Positions 30,585 to 39,277 of a stretch of DNA of 64,000 nt are shown here, in pieces. The DNA is from Shouchella miscanthi (GTDB lineage Bacteria; Bacillota; Bacilli; Bacillales; Bacillaceae_D). Where the stretch lies: contig NZ_CP042163.1 in assembly GCF_007725405.1 (NCBI RefSeq), forward strand, positions 1,922,001 through 1,986,000. The letters run 5' to 3'. How positions within the stretch are numbered: the first letter of the stretch is position 1; the number at the start of each line of letters is the position of its first letter. The notes under the pieces were generated by a model. The model saw only the letters and a list, made by a program, of their open reading frames with translations. It made no database searches and was not told the DNA's origin. A program made the translations under genes and the position numbers.

Positions 30585-31877
30585 ATGAGTAACGAGATTG
30601 ATCAATGGGTGAAACAAAAAGAATCAGACATAAAAACATGGCGTCAAGAGATGCATAAAATCGCCGAAGTTGGTTTCTGTGAGTACGAAACGACTTATTA
30701 TATTTTTCAACAGCTGGAGGGGCTTGGCTTTACCCTTCATACAGGTCGTGCAGTGATGAACGAAGAAGCACGTTTTGGTGTTCCGAGTGAAAAAGAATTG
30801 GCAAAACATGAAGAACGAGCGTTAGCGAATGGTGTGCCTGCGGCTTTTCTTGAAACGATGAAAAACGGCTTTACAGGTGTCATTGCTGTTCTCGAAACAG
30901 AAAAAGAAGGATCCCACACGGCGATGCGATTTGATATTGATGCGCTTCCTATTGAAGAAGAGATAGCAAATGAACATATTCCTGCTAAGAACGGCTTTCG
31001 GTCACGTAATGACGGAATGATGCATGCATGTGGACATGACGGACATGCAGCCATTGGGTTGGGAATAGCAACGTTTCTGTCAACGTGGAGAGGTCACTTA
31101 TCAGGAACGTATACGCTTATTTTCCAACCGGCTGAAGAAGGAAGCAGAGGTGCTAAAGCCGTTGTTGAAAACGGCTGGCTTAACGGCGTGAATTCTTTTT
31201 TAAGCGGACATCTTGGCATACGTTCTCAACCGGTAGGGACGCTTGTCTCTGGTGCAACCAATATATTAGCGACAACGAAAATTGACGCTCGTTTTACTGG
31301 GAAAACGGCCCATGCTGGAATGGAACCGCATAAAGGAAAAAATGCAATGCTAGCGGCAGCAACAGCTGTTTTAAACTTGCATGGCATTTCTCCACACGGG
31401 GAAGGTGAAACCCGTTTAAATGTTGGTCGCTTTGATGCCGGGAGTGGAAGAAATATCGTTCCTGGCGAAGCGTTCTTACAGCTTGAAACGAGAGGGAAGT
31501 CTACTACTGAAAATGCGTATATGAAAGAGGAAGCCGTTCGTCGTTTAGAGGGTGCGGCTCATATGTATGATGTAGCTCTAGAGTATGCCATTGTTGGAGA
31601 AGGACTCGCGGCGGAAACAGATCAGTATTTTATTGATAAAATTCCTAACGCTACGGAGAAGAGTCAGTTTGTTAACGAAGTAAAAGACCTCATGCCATTA
31701 AATGGTTCGGAGGATGTAACGTATATGATGCGTCATGTTCAAGATCAAGGTGGATTTGCATGCTATATGATTTTTGGAACACCACTTGCTGCTGGCCATC
31801 ACCATAAACAGTTTGACTTTGACGAGGATGCGTTACTCGTTGCTGTTAGTGCGCTTGCTCATCTAATCATTGAATAG
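30585..31877 (+). CDS. abgA: AbgA-like p-aminobenzoyl-glutamate hydrolase subunit
   Basis: A 430-aa M20D hydrolase that matches E. coli AbgA along its length, including the insertion FGVPSEKELAKHEERAL, then FDIDALPI, MMHACGHDGHAAIGLG, FQPAEEGSRGA, FTGKTAHAGMEPHKGKNAML and the C-terminal GTPLAAGHHHKQFDFDE. AbgA normally pairs with AbgB to split p-aminobenzoyl-glutamate. No AbgB-length partner is present here; the neighbouring M20D protein may substitute. Confidence 0.85.
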   Translation: MSNEIDQWVKQKESDIKTWRQEMHKIAEVGFCEYETTYYIFQQLEGLGFTLHTGRAVMNEEARFGVPSEKELAKHEERALANGVPAAFLETMKNGFTGVIAVLETEKEGSHTAMRFDIDALPIEEEIANEHIPAKNGFRSRNDGMMHACGHDGHAAIGLGIATFLSTWRGHLSGTYTLIFQPAEEGSRGAKAVVENGWLNGVNSFLSGHLGIRSQPVGTLVSGATNILATTKIDARFTGKTAHAGMEPHKGKNAMLAAATAVLNLHGISPHGEGETRLNVGRFDAGSGRNIVPGEAFLQLETRGKSTTENAYMKEEAVRRLEGAAHMYDVALEYAIVGEGLAAETDQYFIDKIPNATEKSQFVNEVKDLMPLNGSEDVTYMMRHVQDQGGFACYMIFGTPLAAGHHHKQFDFDEDALLVAVSALAHLIIE

Positions 31878-31912
31878 GTTGTAGATGCCTTTAATTTGAA
31901 AGAAGGAATTGT

Positions 31913-33229
31913 ATGACAACGCAGATTGGTTTAGTTGGGCCAAAAGATTCGGTACGACAAATGCAGCGGATTATTAAAGAATACCCGAATTTTGTCGCTG
32001 TGCCGATTATTTATAAAGAACTAGAAGAAGCTCCTACCTGCTTAAATCAGACGAATGTGACGATTGATCAATGGTTATTCTCTGGCCAAGCGCCTTTTTC
32101 TTTATGCTTGCAAAAAGGACTAATTACGAAAGAAAACGCATGGTTCGTTCCCCATGAGGGGTCAAGCTTATTAGGAACATTTTTAAAAGCTTTCTACCAT
32201 ACAGAACAAAAACATACTCATGTTAGCCTAGATACGATCTCCCCTGAATATACAAATTGGTTAATAAGCGAATTTTCCTTAGCCCATTTATCAATTACGC
32301 TCTTTGATTATCCGGACTATGTAGAAGAGGACAAATTGATCGCTTTTCATAAAGAAGCCTTTAGAACTGGAAAAGCAACGCTCGCTTTAACATGTTTAAG
32401 AGGGGTCTATCGTGCATTAAAGCAGTTAGGGATACCGTGTTACCGCATTAAGCCTGCAGAACCAGTGACACGGAACATTTTAGGAAGAATTCAAGAACGA
32501 GTAAATTTTCTATATGTAAAAAAAGCTCAAATTGCGGTTGTTGGCGTACTTGTCTCGTTCACGCAAACAGAGCAGAAGGAAATTGCCTATTCGTATAAAT
32601 TAAAGCATCAAGAGCTACTCGTCAGAAAAAGACTGCTAGACTATGCAGAGTCTTTACAAGGGTCCTTTTTAGAGCTCGGTAATGGTTATTTTGAAATATT
32701 CACGACCCGTGGTGAGATTGAAGACCAAGGGTGGCCATATGAAATCATTGAAGATATCAAACAGGCGGCTAAACTAACGGTTTATTTGGGTGTTGGGTAC
32801 GGTCGAACGGCTCTTGCCGCATCTAAACACGTACAAGTCGCGATTGATTACAGTAAGCGAGCAGAAGACGATATGATTGTGTTAGTTGACGAAGAGAAGC
32901 ATGTATCAGAAGCAAAACGAAATGAAGAAACTCTTCATTATCAACAAGTACAGCTAGGTCACCATGTCACAAATATAGCCGTTAGCCCAGCGACGATTTC
33001 TCGTCTCTATGCAAAAGTATCTCAACAAACCTATACTTATTTCTCGTCACAGGATGTGGCGTCTTGGCTGAACAGTACTGAGCGAAATGCCAGACGCATT
33101 TTACACGAACTGGAAAAAGGGAATGTCATTGAGCAAGCAGGGGAAGAGCAATCTGGAAGACGAGGAAGACCAAGAAGAGTTTATCAATTTAAAAGTAAAC
33201 CTACTAACAACCAAGCCACCCATGTTTAA
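31913..33229 (+). CDS. Transcriptional regulator with degenerate GGDEF-like and winged-helix domains
   Basis: A 438-aa protein. Residues 1-190 have no recognised domain. Around 200-340 a GGDEF-like fold is suggested (AQIAVVGVLVSF..., LTVYLGVGYGRTALAASKHVQVAIDYSKR), without a catalytic GGDEF sequence. The C-terminal 80 residues contain a helix-turn-helix (YFSSQDVASWLNSTERNARRILHELEKGNVIEQ) and a basic tail. The layout resembles CdaR/PucR-like sensor-regulators with a different DNA-binding end. It probably regulates the abgT operon it closes. Confidence 0.65.
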   Translation: MTTQIGLVGPKDSVRQMQRIIKEYPNFVAVPIIYKELEEAPTCLNQTNVTIDQWLFSGQAPFSLCLQKGLITKENAWFVPHEGSSLLGTFLKAFYHTEQKHTHVSLDTISPEYTNWLISEFSLAHLSITLFDYPDYVEEDKLIAFHKEAFRTGKATLALTCLRGVYRALKQLGIPCYRIKPAEPVTRNILGRIQERVNFLYVKKAQIAVVGVLVSFTQTEQKEIAYSYKLKHQELLVRKRLLDYAESLQGSFLELGNGYFEIFTTRGEIEDQGWPYEIIEDIKQAAKLTVYLGVGYGRTALAASKHVQVAIDYSKRAEDDMIVLVDEEKHVSEAKRNEETLHYQQVQLGHHVTNIAVSPATISRLYAKVSQQTYTYFSSQDVASWLNSTERNARRILHELEKGNVIEQAGEEQSGRRGRPRRVYQFKSKPTNNQATHV

Positions 33230-33247
33230 AAGTAAACAGGGTGGCTT
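33213..33247. terminator. Hairpin between convergent regulator genes
   Basis: A 9-bp stem AAGCCACCC/GGGTGGCTT with an inner TGTTT/AAACA stem; the T-run is weak. It separates the AbgT-operon regulator from the convergent XRE gene. Confidence 0.65.
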
Positions 33248-33262
33248 CTGTGTATTCCGTTT

Positions 33263-34189
33263 TTAATCTTCCGACATAGATTCAGTTGGCTTCAATTTTG
33301 ATAGCGTATGTTCAATGATTGATACGAGCTTCTGATTGTCTTGTAATGTGACAATAACAAGTGATTTCTCAATGTAATCAATACCTTGCTGTGTATTTCC
33401 TAACAAGGAATGAGTGTAGCCGATTTGATAGAGGGCATCTCCTAATAAGGAAAGATGATTGCTAGATACCGATAGATCTAATGCAGCTTTGGCATGGCGT
33501 AATGCTTTATCGTACTCTTTTTTACGGTTGTAAACATTTGATAAATTGAAGTGTATTTTAGTCATTACTTCATAGACAGACGAATCGGTTTCTAATTCTT
33601 GGATCTTCTCTAAACACTCGAGTAACATGTATTCGCTTTCACTATAGTGTTCTTCTTCATAATAAATACTTGCTAAGCTTAATTCAAGCTCTACTCGCTG
33701 GACTAAATCAGCTTTTTGATTGGTCGTTTGTAAATCAAGTGCACGTGTATATATACTAATAGCTTCGTCAACGTTCTTTCTTTCATAGTAGCTGCAAACG
33801 GCTTCGTGCCACAACAAATATTGCCTTTCTGCATTTGATAAATGGACGGACTTGTTCTTTTCATTTTCTACAATATAGTTGAGCGCAGCGTAATCACGTC
33901 TTGCTTTTAGATTTTTGATTATCTTGCTTACTTCCGACTGACGAATATCTTTAGATGTCGGTAAATGCTCACTATTCTCTTGTCCGTATAAATAGCTCAT
34001 TGTTACACCTAAGCGCTCACTTAATTGAAAAAGAATGTTTGATGACGGGTTCTCTTTCCCATTCTTCCCCTCAATATTGCTAATAACACCTTGTGTACAA
34101 ATGCCTTTAGCTAATTCACTTTGTGTATAGCCTCTCATTTTTCGAATGGTTCTTAATCTTTCACCTAATACAAGTGTTTGTTTTTGCAT
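33263..34189 (-). CDS. XRE-TPR regulator of the RRNPP (PlcR/NprR-like) type
   Basis: A 308-aa protein. Residues 8-65 form an XRE helix-turn-helix (LGERLRTIRKMRGYTQSELAKGICTQGVISNIEG). The rest is a series of TPR repeats (for example KADLVQRVELELSLASIYYEEEHYSESEYML and HFNLSNVYNRKKEYDKALRHAKAALDL). Size and layout match PlcR, a receptor for imported signalling peptides. I found no short secreted pro-peptide gene on either side, so its ligand is unknown. AAGGAG precedes ATG 34189. Confidence 0.82.
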   Translation of the reverse strand: MQKQTLVLGERLRTIRKMRGYTQSELAKGICTQGVISNIEGKNGKENPSSNILFQLSERLGVTMSYLYGQENSEHLPTSKDIRQSEVSKIIKNLKARRDYAALNYIVENEKNKSVHLSNAERQYLLWHEAVCSYYERKNVDEAISIYTRALDLQTTNQKADLVQRVELELSLASIYYEEEHYSESEYMLLECLEKIQELETDSSVYEVMTKIHFNLSNVYNRKKEYDKALRHAKAALDLSVSSNHLSLLGDALYQIGYTHSLLGNTQQGIDYIEKSLVIVTLQDNQKLVSIIEHTLSKLKPTESMSED

Positions 34190-34425
34190 CAGATTCTCCT
34201 TATAAAGAATTTACTAATAATTATATCATAATAATGAATGATGTTAATATTAACGTGTTGATAAAAAAGCAGTTTCTAGAAGGTGAACTCGACATTTATT
34301 GGGAGTATTAGAAAGAATAAAGGAGGAATTAGAAGCTTTTAGTAGAATCACAGAGCTGAGTTGTTTTGACTAAGAGAGGCTCATTCTAATTCTGTTTAAT
34401 GTATAATCAAACCGTTCGATTTTTA
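34190..34425. other. Divergent intergenic region between the XRE gene and putP
   Basis: AT-rich and without a supported gene. TTGACT occurs near 34376 and TATAAT near 34401, but their spacing does not make a standard promoter pair. Confidence 0.4.
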
Positions 34426-34440
34426 TATTGGAGGGATGCT

Positions 34441-34596
34441 ATGATAATGCAGTGCTTCTGGGGAGCAATTCTTAAAAATATGAGCAACTGGCGAATAGCA
34501 ATAAGAAAGGGAAATCTCGTTAGGGCTGACCTTAATCGAATAAGGCAGTTTCTTTTTTTACAGAAAGGATGTCGATTCACATTTCAATGCAAATAA
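34441..34596 (+). CDS. Possible 51-codon leader ORF overlapping putP
   Basis: ATG 34441 has a good Shine-Dalgarno (GGAGGG, 5 nt spacing). The frame runs through the terminator-like hairpin at 34526-34559 and past the putP start in another frame. The translated product (MIMQCFWGAILKNMSNWRIA...) has no recognised family. It may be a leader peptide rather than a functional protein. Confidence 0.35.
   Translation: MIMQCFWGAILKNMSNWRIAIRKGNLVRADLNRIRQFLFLQKGCRFTFQCK
34526..34559 (+). terminator. Terminator-like hairpin in the putP leader
   Basis: CTGACCTTA pairs with TAAGGCAG (one bulged A) around a 6-nt loop, followed by TTTCTTTTTTT. It ends only 9 nt before the putP ATG, so transcripts that start upstream must read through it. 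Confidence 0.7.
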
Positions 34597-36083
34597 TTGC
34601 AGCTATTATTGTTTATTTACTAATTATGATTTTAATCGGATGGTATGGGTACAAAAAAACAGCTAGTCACTCAGATTACACATTAGGTGGTAGAGGGCTT
34701 TCTCCTGGAGTGGCAGCTTTAAGTGCAGGAGCATCGGATATGAGCGGTTGGCTGATGCTAGCACTACCTGGCTCAATGTATTTAACAGGATTAGGTGCAG
34801 GTTGGTTAGCGTTAGGTCTTATTATTGGTGCATACTTAAACTGGATCTTCTTAGCTCCGCGACTGCGGATTTATACAGAAACGGCAAATAACTCCATTAC
34901 GATTCCTGCTTTTCTTGAAAACCGTTTTATCGACTCAACTAAGTTATTGCGAATTCTATCAGGACTCATTATTATTTTCTTTTTTACCATTTATGTATCT
35001 TCTGGAATGGTATCAGGTGGTCGTGTATTTGACTCTTTGCTTGGTATTAATTATCACGTAAGCTTGTTGATAGTGGCTGGAGTTACGATTCTGTACACAT
35101 TGTTTGGTGGATTTTTAGCGGTGAGCTGGACGGATGTTGTCCAAGGTGGTATTATGATGCTTGCTTTACTACTCGTTCCTGTTTTTGCCTTAGCCGAAGT
35201 AGGTGGTGTAACCACTACATTCGATCAGGTTCGTAGCATAGACCCGCAATTGCTAGATGTCTTTAGAGGTGTCACAATTATTACCATCATTGGTTCCCTT
35301 GCATGGGGGCTTGGTTATTTTGGACAGCCACATATTATCGTTCGCTTTATGGCGCTTCGTACAGCGAGAGAAGCAAAGCCTGCGCGCCGGATCGGGATGG
35401 CGTGGATGATTTTATCTATTGTTGGTGCGATGATGACAGGCTTAGTTGGTAGAGCTTATTTAAATAACGAAGGCATTTTTCTTAACCCTGATAACGATAG
35501 TCAGCATGAAACCGTTTTTGTCGTTCTTGGTGAAATGCTGTTCCATCCATTTATCATTGGATTTATTTTTAGTGCGATTTTGGCAGCTGTCATGAGTACA
35601 ATCTCGTCACAATTACTTGTCACGTCAAGCTCTTTAACGGAAGATCTGTATAAGACGTTTTTGAAACGGAAACCAGCAGATCGTGAACTTATTTTCCTAG
35701 GTAGAGGAGCTGTTCTTATTGTTGCTCTGATTGCATTAGCTCTTTCTTGGAATCCAGATAGTTCGATTTTAGAACTTGTTAGCTACGCATGGGCAGGGTT
35801 TGGTGCGGCTTTTGGTCCTGTTATGCTTCTGAGCTTATATTGGAAAGGGATGACAAGATGGGGTGCGCTGGCAGGTATGCTTTCAGGTGCTGTTATGGTC
35901 ATTGTCTGGGCAAATACAAATTTGTATCAATTACTTGGTATGAATGAACGTGTATATGAATTATTACCAGGCTTTATAATCGCTACCCTGATGATCGTTA
36001 TTGTTAGTAAGTTTACGAAGAATGACCAACGTGTCGATCAAGGCTTTAAAGAGTTCAAAGAAGAATTAAAAGCGAATAAATAA
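34569..36083 (+). CDS. putP: Sodium/proline symporter PutP
   Basis: A 504-aa sodium:solute symporter of the SSF family with about 13 helices. It closely follows B. subtilis PutP/OpuE (LGGRGLSPGVAALSAGASDMSGWLMLALPG, YTLFGGFLAVSWTDVVQGGIMM, FSAILAAVMSTISSQLLVTSSSLTEDLY). ATG 34569 directly abuts AGAAAGG, an unfavourable spacing. ATG 34587 is in frame but about 17 nt from it, so the start is uncertain. Imports proline with Na+, as nutrient or osmoprotectant. Confidence 0.9.
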   Translation: MSIHISMQIIAAIIVYLLIMILIGWYGYKKTASHSDYTLGGRGLSPGVAALSAGASDMSGWLMLALPGSMYLTGLGAGWLALGLIIGAYLNWIFLAPRLRIYTETANNSITIPAFLENRFIDSTKLLRILSGLIIIFFFTIYVSSGMVSGGRVFDSLLGINYHVSLLIVAGVTILYTLFGGFLAVSWTDVVQGGIMMLALLLVPVFALAEVGGVTTTFDQVRSIDPQLLDVFRGVTIITIIGSLAWGLGYFGQPHIIVRFMALRTAREAKPARRIGMAWMILSIVGAMMTGLVGRAYLNNEGIFLNPDNDSQHETVFVVLGEMLFHPFIIGFIFSAILAAVMSTISSQLLVTSSSLTEDLYKTFLKRKPADRELIFLGRGAVLIVALIALALSWNPDSSILELVSYAWAGFGAAFGPVMLLSLYWKGMTRWGALAGMLSGAVMVIVWANTNLYQLLGMNERVYELLPGFIIATLMIVIVSKFTKNDQRVDQGFKEFKEELKANK

Positions 36084-36088
36084 CGATG

Positions 36089-36124
36089 AGCCCTCCAATA
36101 GGTACTTATTGGAGGGGCTTTTAT
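36089..36124 (+). terminator. Terminator after putP
   Basis: AGCCCTCCAATA pairs with TATTGGAGGGGCT (one bulged G), followed by a T-run. Confidence 0.85.
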
Positions 36125-36206
36125 AGCGTTTAAAAGATCTGGTGTTTGACTTTGGATCGAATGGGTAAAAATAGGATGGAGCTTAAAAGGAAAGGAAGTA
36201 GTCAGC

Positions 36207-36602
36207 ATGAAGAGTTGGACACCGATGAGCATGATCTTTGTGACGGTAGTCGCTTTAACCGCTTGTAACACAACGAATGAGGAAGAGCCTGTTAATCAAA
36301 ATAATGAAAGGGTAAACGAAAATCAACCTGTTGGTGAAGAAGACGAAACGAACACGATTGAAGGATTCAATGAGGAATGGACAGAAGTTGCCATTGTGCA
36401 AGAAGAGGTAGATGACACCATTACTCGTGTTGACATGCAAAATGATCGTGGTGGCAGTCGAGTCATCCTTTATTTCACAGATGAAGAGGGACCACGCTAC
36501 AAATCAATACTCGTTAAAGCGGAGAGTCGTATAAAGATTATTTCTATTAACGAGGACGGTGAAGGGGAAATCTTTAATGAAGTTGTGGAAGATCAACTAT
36601 AG
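36207..36602 (+). CDS. Uncharacterised lipoprotein
   Basis: A 131-aa protein with a signal peptide ending in LTAC (Cys 20), then a disordered Asn/Glu-rich stretch and a C-terminal part of about 80 residues predicted as beta-rich. It is very acidic. AAAGGAAAGGAAG precedes ATG 36207. No family recognised. It is flanked by terminators and so is monocistronic. Confidence 0.7.
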   Translation: MKSWTPMSMIFVTVVALTACNTTNEEEPVNQNNERVNENQPVGEEDETNTIEGFNEEWTEVAIVQEEVDDTITRVDMQNDRGGSRVILYFTDEEGPRYKSILVKAESRIKIISINEDGEGEIFNEVVEDQL

Positions 36603-36611
36603 TAAAAGGAT

Positions 36612-36650
36612 AAATGCCACGGTGTAGAGAACTACACCGTGGCATTTTTT
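36612..36650. terminator. Strong bidirectional terminator
   Basis: A perfect 16-bp stem (36612-36627 with 36632-36647) and 4-nt loop, with T-runs on both strands. It is shared by the lipoprotein gene and pucG. Confidence 0.93.
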
Positions 36651-37884
36651 ATGAAGGAACGTTTACTATGGCTGACTCATAGTAAGCAAGCGCTGCTTGA
36701 ACGGCTTTACCACTATGAACAGGTACATCTTTATAAAGCAGTGCTGCTTCAAGAGCTGAAAGTGCAAAAAGAACATTTTCTTTTCGACAGCTATACCCCA
36801 TTGAACCAATACGCCAAATCTTCCCGTGCAATGGCCCAAACGAGCTTGCTATTTCAACTCCAAAATGAGTAAGCATAAATGAACGAACAGCGTCCGCATC
36901 CACTCCAGCTGGAACTGTGATGCAAGTGACGACAGGCAATTTATGTTCATGTTCTACGAAGAGATCAAGCCCCATCGCTTTTATTCCGGCCATAAGTGCT
37001 TGCTCGTGAAAAATGTGTCGTTCAAATCGATTCTCTAAGCCTTCATCCAGTAAAACACGAAGCCCTTCATGCAACCCATAAATCATAGATGTTGCTTCGG
37101 TGTGATGGTTTAATCGTCTAGGACTCCAGTAATCTTGTAGTTGACTAAGGTCGAAATAGTTACTTCGAATAACAGACCCTGAAAATGGTGTTGTTTGATC
37201 TTGATCTGTAGCAATGCCACGTTCTACTTTTTTTCGCCGGGCGATGACGGCTTCGGCACGGCTGTTATACGTGATAGGGGCCATACCCGAAGGTACAGAT
37301 AAACATTTTTGAGTTCCGCCAATTGCTGCATCAATGAACCAGTCATCGACTTTAAACTCGACCCCGCCAATTGTAGCGACAGCGTCAACGACGAACAAGC
37401 AATCTTCTTCGCGACACGTCTTCCCAATGTTTTGTAGGGGCATGACACAACCAGTAGACGTTTCTCCATGTACACAGGCAACAATTTTTGGCTTTACTTT
37501 TTTGATTTCTTGGATGACATCATTCTCATCAAAAACGGTACCCCATTCGCATTCCATTGTGTGAACAGACGCATCCAACCGTTCGCAAATTTCAACAAGT
37601 AAGTGTCCAAAGCGACCGTATATAGGAACAAATACACGATCACCAGGCTCGATTAAACTCGTTAAAACGGCCTCAAGTCCAGAGCGTGAAGTACCATCAA
37701 TAGGGAAGGCCCATTGATTATTTGTTTGGAACAAGTCCCTTAACATCTCCATTGTCTCGTTCATCATTTCGGTAAACGCAGGATCGAATTGACCTAATAT
37801 TGGGGCGCTCATGGCTCTTAATACACGTGGCTCAGCTTCTACTGGACCAGGCGTCATTATGGTTCGCTTCGCTAATTGACTCAT
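36649..37884 (-). CDS. pucG: (S)-ureidoglycine-glyoxylate aminotransferase PucG
   Basis: A 411-aa class-V PLP aminotransferase. The Schiff-base Lys is K193 in AAIGGTQKCLSVPSG, and MTPGPVEAEPRVLRAM at the start is typical of alanine-glyoxylate aminotransferase relatives. In B. subtilis PucG moves the amino group of ureidoglycine to glyoxylate after allantoate hydrolysis. Location 12 nt downstream of pucF supports this over a serine-pyruvate role. Confidence 0.9.
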   Translation of the reverse strand: MSQLAKRTIMTPGPVEAEPRVLRAMSAPILGQFDPAFTEMMNETMEMLRDLFQTNNQWAFPIDGTSRSGLEAVLTSLIEPGDRVFVPIYGRFGHLLVEICERLDASVHTMECEWGTVFDENDVIQEIKKVKPKIVACVHGETSTGCVMPLQNIGKTCREEDCLFVVDAVATIGGVEFKVDDWFIDAAIGGTQKCLSVPSGMAPITYNSRAEAVIARRKKVERGIATDQDQTTPFSGSVIRSNYFDLSQLQDYWSPRRLNHHTEATSMIYGLHEGLRVLLDEGLENRFERHIFHEQALMAGIKAMGLDLFVEHEHKLPVVTCITVPAGVDADAVRSFMLTHFGVEIASSFGPLHGKIWRIGSMGYSCRKENVLFALSALEAALLYKDVPVHSGKAVQAALAYYESAIVNVPS

Positions 37885-37896
37885 CGTATTCTCTCC

Positions 37897-39129
37897 TTAT
37901 TTGTAAGCCAGTTGATAGATAACATGCTTTAATGCGCTGACACCAACTTGTAAGTCACTATGATTGGTAAATTCGTAAGGGGAGTGACTAATTCCCTTAA
38001 CGCTTGGTACAAAGAGCAAGCAAGTAGGTACCACAGCCCCTAGTATTTGAGCATCGTGACCAGCCCCGCTATACATATAGCGGTAGCTTAGCTGTTGTTG
38101 CTTTGCGTAGTCGTGAGCGATTGCTTGTAAAGATTCTTCCATATCGACTGGAACAACATCTGAATATTGTTGAACCGATATACCGACATCTGAGCCAGCC
38201 AGTTCCTTCACGAACGTATTGATATGTTCATGATACGTGTCCAGCGTGGTTGAACGATGGTGGCGGATATCAAGGGTGAAATCGACTTTTCCGGGAATGA
38301 CATTCGGTGTATTAGGAGTGACGGTCATTTGACCAACCGTCGCTACGAAATGGTCATCCATCTCATGTCCGGTTTGGATGAGCTTATGTACGAGTTGACT
38401 CGCCACACTCATAGCATCTTTCCGTTTATTCATAGGAGTTGTACCCGCATGGTTGCTTTCACCAGTCACAGTGAAAATAAAACGTCTTTGCCCTACAATG
38501 CTTTTGACAATACCGAGGGTTTCACCCGCATCTTCTAAAATAGCTCCTTGCTCAATATGTAGTTCAACAAAACACGCTACATCATTCCTTAGCGGATCCT
38601 GAAAATGACCAAGTCCAAACCCTTTCTCATGCATTGCGTCAATAAACGATTTGCCATGGATATCGCGCACACTATGGTAGTCTTTGCCTTCGTGAATACC
38701 CGTTAATTTACCAGAACCCCAAAAGTTTAGAGGGAAACGGCTACCTTCTTCTTCGCAAAAAGCGATAACATCAATCGTACGTTTTGGTTGACCGTGTTCT
38801 TTTACTAATTCGGAAACGGCAACTAAGCTAGCGAGTACGCCATATGCGCCATCATACTTACCGCCATTTACAACCGTATCAATATGAGAGCCTGTTAAGA
38901 CAACAGGTTCTTCTTTGTTTGTTCCTTCTACACGCCCATATACATTACCAATATCATCAAAAAAAGGCGTTAGTCCTTGTTCGTCGAACCAATCCTTAAT
39001 TGTTTGCTGAGCTTGAAACCACTCGCTCGTGTAAAGTAAGCGCGTGACGCCACCGTCGTCGGTTTGGCCGATCTTGGCTAAATCTTCAATCATCGTCTTT
39101 AACGATAATGTCGTTTGCCCTGTATTCAT
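37897..39129 (-). CDS. pucF: Allantoate amidohydrolase PucF
   Basis: A 410-aa M20/peptidase-T-like amidohydrolase. Seen: TGSHIDTVVNGGKYDGAYG and AFCEEEGSRFP (metal ligands), ELHIEQG, and SGAGHDAQ near the C-terminus. It hydrolyses allantoate to ureidoglycine, CO2 and ammonia. GTGAGGCG precedes ATG 39129. It forms an operon with pucG and is divergent from pucR. Confidence 0.92.
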   Translation of the reverse strand: MNTGQTTLSLKTMIEDLAKIGQTDDGGVTRLLYTSEWFQAQQTIKDWFDEQGLTPFFDDIGNVYGRVEGTNKEEPVVLTGSHIDTVVNGGKYDGAYGVLASLVAVSELVKEHGQPKRTIDVIAFCEEEGSRFPLNFWGSGKLTGIHEGKDYHSVRDIHGKSFIDAMHEKGFGLGHFQDPLRNDVACFVELHIEQGAILEDAGETLGIVKSIVGQRRFIFTVTGESNHAGTTPMNKRKDAMSVASQLVHKLIQTGHEMDDHFVATVGQMTVTPNTPNVIPGKVDFTLDIRHHRSTTLDTYHEHINTFVKELAGSDVGISVQQYSDVVPVDMEESLQAIAHDYAKQQQLSYRYMYSGAGHDAQILGAVVPTCLLFVPSVKGISHSPYEFTNHSDLQVGVSALKHVIYQLAYK

Positions 39130-39277
39130 GATAGTCGCCTCACTTTGCTTTAAATTAAAAAAATGATTGAATCGTTGTACAATTGAGTGTACTGTTAAGT
39201 TACTTATAAAACATTGGAATATTTGCTATTTATATTGAAAACCATTGTGCATGTTAACTAAAGAATGGAGAGTTGGA

